Positions 1 through 7,526 of a DNA stretch of 64,000 nt are shown piece by piece. The first letter of the stretch is position 1. Each line of letters starts with the position of its first letter. The notes beneath the pieces were generated by a model. That model worked only from the letters and a program-made list of their open reading frames with translations. It made no database searches and had not been told where the DNA came from. The position numbers were made by a program, and so were the translations under genes. The DNA is from Nodosilinea nodulosa PCC 7104 (GTDB taxonomy: Bacteria; Cyanobacteriota; Cyanobacteriia; Phormidesmidales; Phormidesmidaceae): positions 399,426 to 463,425 of the forward strand of contig NZ_JH976537.1 of NCBI RefSeq assembly GCF_000309385.1, in the 5' to 3' direction.

Positions 1-192
1 CACACTGGCCGTGGGATGTCGGCTCAGTGCCGTTACAATCTTGCGCAGGCGTTTTGCGTGGCGCAGGTCTTGGAAATGACGGGGATTGATGTCTTAGCTC
101 ATCCAATCGTTCATGGCTTGGCTGACGGTTACAACGGCTTTTATCTTCCCGCAAATGGTTCCCCAAATGCCCGTCCTGTAACGCTTAGACAT
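1..192 (-). pseudogene. possible transposase-like remnant, interrupted
   Basis: Reading the minus strand from an ATG at 192 gives about 32 codons, an in-frame TAA near 96, and then the same frame stays open to the window edge. The second part (reading DINPRHFQDLRHAKRLRKIV) has the basic, RH-x-x-x-L style loosely reminiscent of N-terminal regions of IS4-like transposases. That resemblance is impressionistic. The feature runs off the window, so it could equally be unrelated degraded coding DNA or no gene at all. Confidence 0.2.
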
Positions 193-257
193 ATTTGTGC
201 CTAACGGATAGCTCCCAGGAGGGGACAGCAGGCCTACTTTTGCAGAGAATTTTCTTA

Positions 258-346
258 TCCCGAACTCAGGTTCTCAAAACGTTCAAATGTGCGAACATTT
301 CTGGATGTCCTAACTTAAATGACTATAGCTATACGCCAACGTCATC
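258..346 (+). repeat. degenerate copy of dispersed repeat R2
   Basis: This stretch keeps the R2 landmarks: an imperfect AACGTTCAAA palindrome arm, then TTTCTGGATGTCCTAAC, then GACTATAGCTATA. Better preserved copies lie at 38046-38146, 43433-43529 and 48252-48339. The left half is poorly preserved. It lies in the leader region of the aminotransferase gene. Apart from this and the possible remnant before it, nothing was recognised in 1-432. Confidence 0.55.
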
Positions 347-432
347 GGCGGCTAACTTGAAGAGCGCTAGCTCAATAAGGCCGTCCATTCGGTCTATCCT
401 TGTAGGATGCCGTGTTCAGCCCAGCCGTAGCC

Positions 433-1347
433 ATGCACAACTTCTTACCCATCGCCTACTTTGAAGGCCAGTTTTGCGACTTTAGCGATGCCAAACTTTC
501 CATTGCCACCCACGCCCTGCACTACGGCACCGGGGCCTTCGGCGGGCTGCGGGGCATCCCCGACCCGGCGGGAGGCAACCGCATTTTGCTGTTTCGCCTC
601 GATCGCCACTGCCAGCGGCTCAGCACCAGCGCTCGGCTGCTCAACTACGACCTGCCCGCCGACAAAATTCAGGCGGTGATCGAAGATTTTGTCCGCAAAA
701 ACAGCCCCGACCAGTCGTTCTACATTCGCCCCTTTGTCTACACCTCCGACCTGGGCATTTCGCCCCGGCTGCACAATGTAGAGAAAAGCTTCTTTGTCTA
801 TGGGCTAGAGCTGGGCGACTACCTCTCGCCGGAGGGGGTCACCTGCCGGATCAGCTCCTGGTATCGCCAGGAAGACCGCAGCCTGCCCCTGCGCGGCAAA
901 ATCAGCGGGGCCTACATTACCTCGTCGCTGGCCAAAACCGAGGCGGTCGAGTCGGGCTTTGACGAGTCGATTTTGATGAATTCCCAGGGCAAGGTCAGCG
1001 AAGCCTCGGGCATGAACGTGTTCATCGTGCGCAACGGCAGGCTGATTACCCCCGGCTACGAGCAGGATATTCTCGAAGGCATTACCCGCGACAGCATTCT
1101 TACCGTGGCTCGCGATCTGGGCATTGAGGTGGTCGAGCGCCCGGTGGATAAGTCGGAGCTGCTGATTGCCGACGAGGTGTTCTTGAGCGGTACGGCGGCC
1201 AAAATCACCCCGGTGCGCCGGGTCGAGTCTTACAACCTGCCTACCCACCGACCCATTACCGATCGCCTGCGCGACCAGCTCACCGCTATCACCGAAGGGC
1301 GAGTCGAGGCTTACAAAGACTGGGTATTTGCGATCGATTTGGTCTAG
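433..1347 (+). CDS. ilvE: branched-chain amino acid aminotransferase (class IV PLP)
   Basis: The enzyme transfers the amino group between glutamate and the 2-oxo acids of valine, leucine and isoleucine in the cytosol. The 304-residue product matches the usual length of IlvE. The segment RGKISGAYITSS carries the expected PLP lysine at about residue 156. It is followed by the class IV signature around SEASGMNVF (residues 189-196) and GITRDSIL. Near the C-terminus ADEVFLSGTAAKITPV is typical of the family. I prefer ATG 433 (MHNFLPIAYFEG); a GTG at 412 would add seven residues without homology support. Neither start has a strong ribosome binding site. The gene converges on the GNAT gene with one base between stops. 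Among class IV enzymes a D-amino acid transaminase is a less likely alternative. Confidence 0.9.
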   Translation: MHNFLPIAYFEGQFCDFSDAKLSIATHALHYGTGAFGGLRGIPDPAGGNRILLFRLDRHCQRLSTSARLLNYDLPADKIQAVIEDFVRKNSPDQSFYIRPFVYTSDLGISPRLHNVEKSFFVYGLELGDYLSPEGVTCRISSWYRQEDRSLPLRGKISGAYITSSLAKTEAVESGFDESILMNSQGKVSEASGMNVFIVRNGRLITPGYEQDILEGITRDSILTVARDLGIEVVERPVDKSELLIADEVFLSGTAAKITPVRRVESYNLPTHRPITDRLRDQLTAITEGRVEAYKDWVFAIDLV

Positions 1348-1348
1348 C

Positions 1349-1822
1349 TCAGACGGGCTGAAGCAGTTTGCGAAAGGTTACTTTGTCGTAGCCCGTGGCG
1401 TAGAAATCGCGAATGTGTCCTTCTTTTTCGTAGCCGCACTTGCTGTAGAACTGGCGGGTGCGCTCAAACTCGGGTGTTGCGGCGGTTTCGACTATCAGCA
1501 TGCGCCCGCCGCGACTCACCAGGGTTTTCTCAACGTGGTGCAGCAGAGCCGTGCCGCGACCCTGACCTTGGCGATCGGGATGGATGGCGATCAGCTGCAG
1601 GTTCCAGGTCTGGTCGGTCATGCGCTCAGGTTCGCAGTAGGCGACCCCCACGGGGCCGCGATCGTCATCGGTGAGCCAGAAAGCCTGGCTGGCTTTGCCG
1701 GTATCAAAGGCGTTGGCCAGCATAGCATTCAACTCCTTCAGCTCGGTTGGGCCAAATAAGCCAGTTGCCTCGGCTAGGGCCGTTAGCCCGTCGATATCAG
1801 CCGCGATCGCTGGTCGAATCAT
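1349..1822 (-). CDS. GNAT family N-acetyltransferase
   Basis: This 157-residue protein is a single GNAT domain, which transfers an acetyl group from acetyl-CoA to an amine. The acetyl-CoA binding motif A is clear: HPDRQGQGRGTALL at residues 81-94, with the Q/R-x-x-G-x-G/A pyrophosphate loop. Motif B follows with ERTRQFYSKCGYEKEGHIRDFY, the usual C-terminal Tyr-containing arm. The substrate cannot be read from the sequence. The gene stands alone on the minus strand and is tail-to-tail with the aminotransferase, so the neighbourhood gives no hint of function. Confidence 0.85.
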   Translation of the reverse strand: MIRPAIAADIDGLTALAEATGLFGPTELKELNAMLANAFDTGKASQAFWLTDDDRGPVGVAYCEPERMTDQTWNLQLIAIHPDRQGQGRGTALLHHVEKTLVSRGGRMLIVETAATPEFERTRQFYSKCGYEKEGHIRDFYATGYDKVTFRKLLQPV

Positions 1823-2045
1823 GCTTAATACTCAGGATTGAACAAGGGAAAGTATCGCCAAGATGCTGTGGCAGCCTCCCAGAAAAGCAGTCTGCCCAGA
1901 ACATGCTACAAGATACTACATCGACTAGCTTAAAATTCTCTGAGTCTTGACACTATTGCCTTGCAAGCGAATAGTCCATAGGCATAGGTAGAGTCCTTAG
2001 CGGTGGGCATGACGGGCTAAGAGCGAGCTTTTGAGTCTAAAGCGC

Positions 2046-3368
2046 CTACATCAAATTTTTGAACAGCAGCGCTAGATGCCCCTGAACTTTTTCAAGGTGG
2101 GGACGATTTTGCCAGTCGGCGTAGGTAAGACAGTAGCTGTTGGCTACAGTGTCAAGAAAGAATCGCTCGATTTTTTCAGCTAGCTCAGGATAGATGCCCG
2201 AGATGTTGAGCTCGTCGTTGTGGAAGTAGCTGCGGGGGTCGAAGTTGGCGCTGCCGGTGCTGACCCAGTCATCGTCAACCAGCACAAACTTGGCGTGAAG
2301 CATGCTGGGCTGGTGTTCACAAATTTTGATACCTGCCCGCAGCAGGGGGCCGTACAGCCCTCGGCTGGCCAGGTGCACAATGCGTTTGTCGGTGGCACTG
2401 CCCATAGTTAGCACCCTTACATCGACGCCTTTCTCGTGAGCGGAAATCAGGGCTCGGATCGTGTTGCCGTCGGGCACAAAGTAGGGGCTACCAATCCACA
2501 ACCGCCGCCGGGCCGACAGCATGGCCAGCTGCATCAGCAGCCGAATCGACGACTCACCTAGGCTGGAGGTGTCATCGGTAATAAATAGCGGTACGCTGCC
2601 CTCGCGCTGCACTCGATGAATGCCTTTGGCTAAGTCAAGTTCGCCGCCGGCGTACACCCAGTTCTGCAAAAACTTGCCCTGCAGCAGGCTGACCACCTCG
2701 CCCTCGTAGGCGAGTTCAAAGTCGGCCCAGGGGGCGGTGTCGTGGTCAAACGCGACGCCATCCCAAAAGTCGGAGATGCCAGCGCCGCCAATCAGCACCT
2801 TTCGTCCGTCGATAATCAACAGCTTGCGGTGCGATCGCGAGTTGTAGTCTAGCGGCGCGCGCCAGCTGGGCTGCCGAAAAAACTGGACTTCGACGCCGAT
2901 ATTTCTCAGCCGTCGCCAGTACTTGGCGGGCATATCGCTTGTGCCCTGGTGGTCGAGCAGCAGCTGCACCTGGATTCCGGCCAGGGCGCGATCGGTAATG
3001 GCCTCGGCAAAGGCGTCGGCCCGACGACCGGGCGTCATAAAGTAGGTTTCGTACTGAATCAGATGATCGGCGCTCTGAATAGCGGTGAGGCGGGCCGCGT
3101 AGATATCGTCAACATTGTGCCAAAATCCGATCAGACGCCCCGTGGTATCGGCAGAGTCGGCTAGCCCTTCCATACTGAGGGCAAAGCGCGGGTCGTCGGT
3201 ACTGGGTACGTTAGCGATCGTGTAGTCGGCCTCTGCCCGAAAAATGCCTCGCACGTAGCCGTAGCCCACCAGGGCCAGCACGGCGATCACCAGCACACCA
3301 CCTAGCCACCAAAGCCAGACGGGCGGAGGCTCTCCATCAGAATCGGATTCGTTTTGCGAAATGGGCAT
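2046..3368 (-). CDS. phospholipase D-like protein, cardiolipin synthase type
   Basis: The 440-residue protein has one N-terminal membrane segment (about residues 17-38) and two HKD motifs of the phospholipase D superfamily: H180-x-K182-x4-D187 and H358-x-K360-x4-D365. Each is followed by the expected G-S/G-x-N/S segment (VLIGGAGISD and VSTGSANFD). This two-HKD layout with a membrane anchor is that of bacterial cardiolipin synthases, which condense phosphatidylglycerol or a related donor at the membrane. Typical ClsA has two N-terminal helices; only one is evident here, so another phosphatidyltransferase or a phospholipase remains possible. The gene is monocistronic. Confidence 0.82.
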   Translation of the reverse strand: MPISQNESDSDGEPPPVWLWWLGGVLVIAVLALVGYGYVRGIFRAEADYTIANVPSTDDPRFALSMEGLADSADTTGRLIGFWHNVDDIYAARLTAIQSADHLIQYETYFMTPGRRADAFAEAITDRALAGIQVQLLLDHQGTSDMPAKYWRRLRNIGVEVQFFRQPSWRAPLDYNSRSHRKLLIIDGRKVLIGGAGISDFWDGVAFDHDTAPWADFELAYEGEVVSLLQGKFLQNWVYAGGELDLAKGIHRVQREGSVPLFITDDTSSLGESSIRLLMQLAMLSARRRLWIGSPYFVPDGNTIRALISAHEKGVDVRVLTMGSATDKRIVHLASRGLYGPLLRAGIKICEHQPSMLHAKFVLVDDDWVSTGSANFDPRSYFHNDELNISGIYPELAEKIERFFLDTVANSYCLTYADWQNRPHLEKVQGHLALLFKNLM

Positions 3369-3479
3369 GGGCCGTAGAACCTATGGCAGGCCAACTGAAG
3401 CGCGGTAACGCTCAGCATAGCCATAGGTGACTCGCGAAGACTCTACCGTTAGAGACAAAAATTTTGGCGCTCAGAGGCA

Positions 3480-4769
3480 CTACGTCGCCGATCGCGGCAG
3501 CACCTTGCTCAGCAGCACATAGAGCACCAGCGCTACCACAATGCCGTTGATGGGCACAATGCCCCAGCCCGCCTGGCCGGTGAAGTAGGCGATCGCCGAA
3601 GCGACCACGTAGGCAACTATTCCCGCCCAGTTGAAGGCGGGCTGGGGCTCCGCCAGGGAGGGAAACACGCTCCGTCGGTTGACCCAGTAGTCGGCCATGA
3701 TGATGCCGCCAATGGGCGGAATAAACGTGCCCAGCAAAATCAGATACTGCACCAGCCCTTCGTAAATGCCGCCCCAGGCCATAAACAGCGCGATCGTTGC
3801 CCCGCCCAGCACAAACAGGGTGCGGCGACTGCTGCGAAACATGTTTGACCCCGCGATCGAGAAGGCGTAGATGGTGTTGTCCTGGGTGGTCCACATATTC
3901 AAGAAGAACAAAATCAGGCCGCCCACCAGCAGCCCCTGCTGGGCCATCACCTTGACAATATCGGGTTCGCCGTAGACCTTGGCGCAGTAGGCCCCCGAAA
4001 AGATCAAAAACCCGTTGCCCAAAAAGAAAGCAATCAGCGTTGCAATGAAGCCCGCTTTCCCATCTTTGGCAAACCGGCTCCAGTTGGTGGCCTGGGTGCC
4101 GCCCGACACAAAGGTGCCCACAATGATCGTAATGGCAGCACTCAGGGGCAGCGGATCGGCGATCGCCGCCGTCTGCAATCCCGCAAACCCGCCCACATCC
4201 CGCGTGGCCACCGACAGACTTAGCCCCATCAGCAGCACCATGGCGGGCACCGCCAGCCGACTCAGCCAGTCCATGGCGGTGTAGCCAAAGTAGGCCGTCG
4301 AGCAAAAGGCGTAGGTAAAGAACAAAATAATCAGCCAGTTCCACGACTCCGGCACCCCGGCCAGGGTGTTGAGCAGCTGCGCCATCAGGGCCGAACCCCA
4401 GGCATACCACCCAATCTGCGTAAAGCCGAGAATAAAATCGACCCAGCGCGACCCCACATTGCCAAAGCTAAACCGCGCCATCAGCACCGTGGTCAGCCCC
4501 GTTTCGCCCGCAATGAAGCCCAGCAGCGCCGCATAGAGGCCCAAAATCAGGTTGCCAACGACAATCAGCGCCACCAAATTGGGCCAAAACTGAAAGGAAG
4601 GCCCAATTAGACCGCCTGCAAACAGAGTGCCAGAATACAGGGTAAAACCCGCCAGAATAGGGGCTAGGGACAGCAGCGATCGCCGCGATGTTTTAGGTAC
4701 CGGACTGAGCGGATAGTCTTCATTAGCTCTGTGCTGGGAAACTGGGGATGATTCAGTGCTGGTAGACAT
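3480..4769 (-). CDS. NCS1 family permease (cytosine/purine type)
   Basis: This is a 429-residue integral membrane protein with about twelve hydrophobic segments, the layout of the nucleobase:cation symporter-1 family (CodB and relatives), which import cytosine, purines, allantoin or thiamine-related compounds. The N-terminal cytoplasmic tail is Ser/Pro-rich. Family-like features include the glycine-rich first helix (YSGTLFAGGLIGPSF), the GNVGSRWVDFILGFTQIGWY segment, and GGIIMADYWVNRR near the C-terminus. Start ATG 4769 gives MSTSTESSP; an in-frame start at 4820 would add 17 unremarkable residues. No catabolic gene is adjacent, so the substrate stays open. Confidence 0.85.
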   Translation of the reverse strand: MSTSTESSPVSQHRANEDYPLSPVPKTSRRSLLSLAPILAGFTLYSGTLFAGGLIGPSFQFWPNLVALIVVGNLILGLYAALLGFIAGETGLTTVLMARFSFGNVGSRWVDFILGFTQIGWYAWGSALMAQLLNTLAGVPESWNWLIILFFTYAFCSTAYFGYTAMDWLSRLAVPAMVLLMGLSLSVATRDVGGFAGLQTAAIADPLPLSAAITIIVGTFVSGGTQATNWSRFAKDGKAGFIATLIAFFLGNGFLIFSGAYCAKVYGEPDIVKVMAQQGLLVGGLILFFLNMWTTQDNTIYAFSIAGSNMFRSSRRTLFVLGGATIALFMAWGGIYEGLVQYLILLGTFIPPIGGIIMADYWVNRRSVFPSLAEPQPAFNWAGIVAYVVASAIAYFTGQAGWGIVPINGIVVALVLYVLLSKVLPRSAT

Positions 4770-4980
4770 GGAAAAACTCGCGTGCTTTGGACGGCATTGT
4801 AAGGATAGGCCAGCGGGCAAAAAAGTATTCCAGAAAACAGTGCAAAATTGTCACATCGAGATTCGCCCAGGCTGGAGGTCGAAATACCTGGGGATGATTC
4901 CCGTTTGGGCAGGCCCAGGCTTCGTCAACCCGTCCCAATTGTCGCCAATCATCATTGACTTAGCGATCTACGGCACAGGT

Positions 4981-5062
4981 ATGAACCAAGATATCGACAC
5001 CTCTCGCAAGGGTAAATGGTCATTTGCCCCTGCCCAGAGTCATGCCTCAGCTCAGCAACGCC
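4981..5062 (+). repeat. dispersed repeat R4, unoccupied copy
   Basis: About 80 bp: ACCAAGATATCGACACCTC, then TCGCAAGGGTAAATGGTCAT, then TTTGCCC and TCATGCCTCA, ending CAGCAACGCC. It matches stretches at 48221-48389 (interrupted by R2) and 59126-59209. The TA at 5013-5014 is the empty equivalent of the R2 insertion site in the second copy. It lies in the gap between the permease start and the PspA stop. Confidence 0.7.
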
Positions 5063-5074
5063 TGCCACCCTCCG

Positions 5075-5776
5075 CTACTGGCCCGCAGGCGGCAAGCTGT
5101 CGGGCGTTCCGCCCTGGCCTGTCAGGCGCGTTTTCAGCGCCGCCAGCTCATTGTCCACCGTGGTCGAGCCGCCCTCAAGGGCGGCAAACTGGCGCTCTAA
5201 AGGGTCGCCGCTGAGTTCTTCGAGGGCTTCGGATTTGGCCTCTAGCTCCATCACCCGCTGCTCCATCCGCTCAAAGGCCGCGATCGAGCCGCCGGTGCCG
5301 GTTTGGCCCAGCATTTCCTGAATGCGCTGGGAAGCCTCGGCGGAGCGGGCGCGGGCAATGTAAAGATCTTTTTTGGTGCGAGCATCGGAAATCTTGGCCT
5401 CCAGCCGCCGCATGTTGTCTTTGAGGCCGCTGACCACATCGCGCTGCTGGTCGAGCTGGGCATCCATGGCCTGGGCCGACTGTAGGTAGGTTTGACGGCG
5501 GGTCAGGGCCTGGCGGGCCAGTTCCTCTTCCCCTTTTTGAATGGCGAGTTCGGCGCGGTTGTACCACTCCTGGGCCGTGGTTTTGGCCTGGGCGCTCTGG
5601 CGCTCGGTGCGCTTTTGGGTGGCGATCGCCTGAGCCACCGCCTGGCGCAGCTGAATCAGGTTGGCCTGCATATCGGCCATGGCCTGCTCCAGCACCTTTT
5701 CAGGATCCTCAGCCTGGTTGACGGCGCTACTTAAATTAGCCCGCAGAAGTCGCCATACCCGATCAAATAGCCCCAT
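5075..5776 (-). CDS. PspA/IM30 (Vipp1) family membrane-remodelling protein
   Basis: A 233-residue, highly charged, mostly coiled-coil protein beginning MGLFDRVWRLLRANLSSAVN, the amphipathic helix that binds membranes in PspA and Vipp1. The EDPEKVLEQAMADMQANL segment is the conserved family signature. These proteins form ESCRT-III-like oligomers that protect or build the plasma or thylakoid membrane. The C-terminus after about residue 200 is a short polar tail containing VDNELAALKTRL, resembling the Vipp1 extension, so PspA and Vipp1 cannot be separated with certainty. ATG 5776 is chosen because it starts exactly at the conserved helix; upstream in-frame codons to 5920 lack similarity. Confidence 0.88.
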   Translation of the reverse strand: MGLFDRVWRLLRANLSSAVNQAEDPEKVLEQAMADMQANLIQLRQAVAQAIATQKRTERQSAQAKTTAQEWYNRAELAIQKGEEELARQALTRRQTYLQSAQAMDAQLDQQRDVVSGLKDNMRRLEAKISDARTKKDLYIARARSAEASQRIQEMLGQTGTGGSIAAFERMEQRVMELEAKSEALEELSGDPLERQFAALEGGSTTVDNELAALKTRLTGQGGTPDSLPPAGQ

Positions 5777-5899
5777 GGAGTATCTCCCACAACTGCGACC
5801 TGTTTCAGCATAACAGGCAGCTAAAGAGGGTGAGAAAGATGGCAATGAGTAAAGATAGGGGTAAGGAAGACGGGGAAGTCCAAAGTCCAAAATTTCTCC

Positions 5900-5950
5900 T
5901 GGGGGGACGCTCTTCTCCATCCCCTCATCCCCTCATCCCCTCACCGTCCC
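5900..5950 (+). repeat. C-rich tract with repeated CCCCTCAT
   Basis: A short pyrimidine-rich stretch with tandem CCCCTCATC units between the SPOR-domain gene and pspA. It resembles the longer tracts at 35885-35985, 58083-58215 and 63045-63260. Confidence 0.6.
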
Positions 5951-7309
5951 CTACGGCGTAATCACCTGAGCGGGAATCCCCTGATTCTGGAGCTGATTCA
6001 CCAAATTGCGGGCCGATGACTCTTGGGAAAACGCGCCCATCTGAATGCGAGCACCGTTAGAAAAGTTGCGCACGTAGGCATCGCCGACGACCCCCCGGGC
6101 CGACTCCAGCGAGCTGGCCCCGGTGTAGTCGGTGACGACGTAGTAGCTAGGATTCGCGGCGGGGGGAGCCTGGGTAAGCGGCGCGGGGGGGGCTACGGCG
6201 GCGGGCGCGGCGGGCGCGGCGGAAGCGGGGACGCGATCGCGCGCCAGGGGCTGCGGCGGCTGCGCATTGGCCGCAGGCGGAGCTATCCGCAGGGCCGGGG
6301 GAGGCGTGGCCGGGGCGGAGGGAGTGGGGCGCACCGCCGATGGCTGAGTCGGGGTGGCAGCGCGGGGAGCCGCTACAATTTCGGCCCGCAGCACCGCTGG
6401 GTTGGGGCGCGCGCCTGCGGGAGTGAGCACGCCGGGGCGGGCTACCGGGGGCAGGGCGGCAGCGGTGCGATCGCCGCCAGGGCTAAGGGGTTCACCCGGC
6501 TGGGTTTGCACCGGCAAACTCTGGGTGACCGGAGGCGTGTTAGCCGAAGGCAGGGTGCTGATATGACTCAAATCGAGGGAGGTAAACTCTTTTTCCGACA
6601 GGTCTGGGCCCAAAGGCTTGAAGTCTGCTTCGGCCTGACTCCCGGCCTTTGCCCCATCTCCGGCAGCGGCAGAGTCGGGGGCAGGCTCACCTCTAAGGCG
6701 GCGGGCGATCGCGTTGTCGGTCAGGTGGCTGAGGGCCTGGGGTGAGGTGATCACATAGCCTAAGCTGGCGCTCCCCACGAGCAGCAGCAGAAATGCGCCC
6801 ATGCCCAGGGGAGTGGTCAGCTGCCGCAGCAGAGACGGAGGATACTCCTCCTGTCTGGGTTGGGGGCGGTGAGGCAGACTGCCCAGCAGGGCCTCGGTAC
6901 TTTCTAAATAGTCCTCTGGGGCAGGGCGATAGGTGGTGAGGGTGCCGCCGTGGCTGAGGCGCACCTGATTCACGGCAGTTTTGGGTGGATAGGCCTGGCT
7001 GCTGGGCACCGACGACTGCCCCAGCAGCTCTTGCAGGCGAGCGTTGGACGGCGGTGGTGGCGCGGCGGCGGCAGCGGCAGTGGTCTTGAGGGCAATTAGA
7101 TCGATGGGCTTCCGGTTTTGGCGCAGCTGAAGTCGGGCCGGGGCTGGGGCCACAGACCCCTGACCTGACCGGGCCTGACGGTAGCGGTGCAGTTCATCAT
7201 CCAGGTTGAGGGCGAGGCTTTCAATTGCCCGCTGCAGGCGTAGGTTCGACTCCCCGGGGGGAGCAAAACTCTCGGGCCTGGTGGATAGACCAGAGGGCAT
7301 TGGCGTCAT
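5951..7309 (-). CDS. SPOR domain-containing membrane protein
   Basis: About 452 residues: a polar N-terminal cytoplasmic part, one membrane helix (LGMGAFLLLLVGSASLGYVI), a long Pro/Ala/Thr-rich linker, and a C-terminal SPOR-type domain (from YYVVTDYTGASSLESARGVV to the end, with GARIQMGAFSQESSARNLV). SPOR domains bind denuded peptidoglycan glycans at division sites, so a role at the septum or cell wall is likely. Of several in-frame ATGs I choose 7309 because an AGGGAG ribosome binding site at 7319-7324 is nine bases upstream; ATGs at 7315 and 7318 are too close to it. The linker's low complexity makes this protein easy to mis-annotate. Confidence 0.8.
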   Translation of the reverse strand: MTPMPSGLSTRPESFAPPGESNLRLQRAIESLALNLDDELHRYRQARSGQGSVAPAPARLQLRQNRKPIDLIALKTTAAAAAAPPPPSNARLQELLGQSSVPSSQAYPPKTAVNQVRLSHGGTLTTYRPAPEDYLESTEALLGSLPHRPQPRQEEYPPSLLRQLTTPLGMGAFLLLLVGSASLGYVITSPQALSHLTDNAIARRLRGEPAPDSAAAGDGAKAGSQAEADFKPLGPDLSEKEFTSLDLSHISTLPSANTPPVTQSLPVQTQPGEPLSPGGDRTAAALPPVARPGVLTPAGARPNPAVLRAEIVAAPRAATPTQPSAVRPTPSAPATPPPALRIAPPAANAQPPQPLARDRVPASAAPAAPAAVAPPAPLTQAPPAANPSYYVVTDYTGASSLESARGVVGDAYVRNFSNGARIQMGAFSQESSARNLVNQLQNQGIPAQVITP

Positions 7310-7394
7310 AGTCATCATCTCCCTGGATGTAGCACTGATTAATACTACTGATTTCTTCCCAGTTGGCAACTAAAAACTAGCGAAATATAGCGCA

Positions 7395-7526
7395 ATGCAG
7401 GCCATACTACGCCCGCACCTGACCCCACATCTGGAGGAATGGGGCAACTCGGCTGCCTGGGATGCTGCGATCGCCGTGATTCTAGCGGCCCAATCGGGCT
7501 TTCTAAACCTGTCGGGTGCAGAGTAA
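7395..7526 (+). CDS. small ORF (43 aa) translationally coupled to comEC
   Basis: An ATG at 7395 opens a 43-codon frame whose TAA (7524-7526) overlaps the comEC ATG (7526-7528) by one base, a TAATG junction typical of coupled translation. The product begins MQAILRPHLTPHLEEW and ends SGFLNLSGAE. It is moderately hydrophobic in the middle (AAWDAAIAVILAAQ), with no evident signal peptide. GC-rich DNA produces long chance frames and a HIP1 site supplies part of the coding, so this may not be a gene. The exact junction is the main argument. No function is recognised. Confidence 0.4.
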   Translation: MQAILRPHLTPHLEEWGNSAAWDAAIAVILAAQSGFLNLSGAE

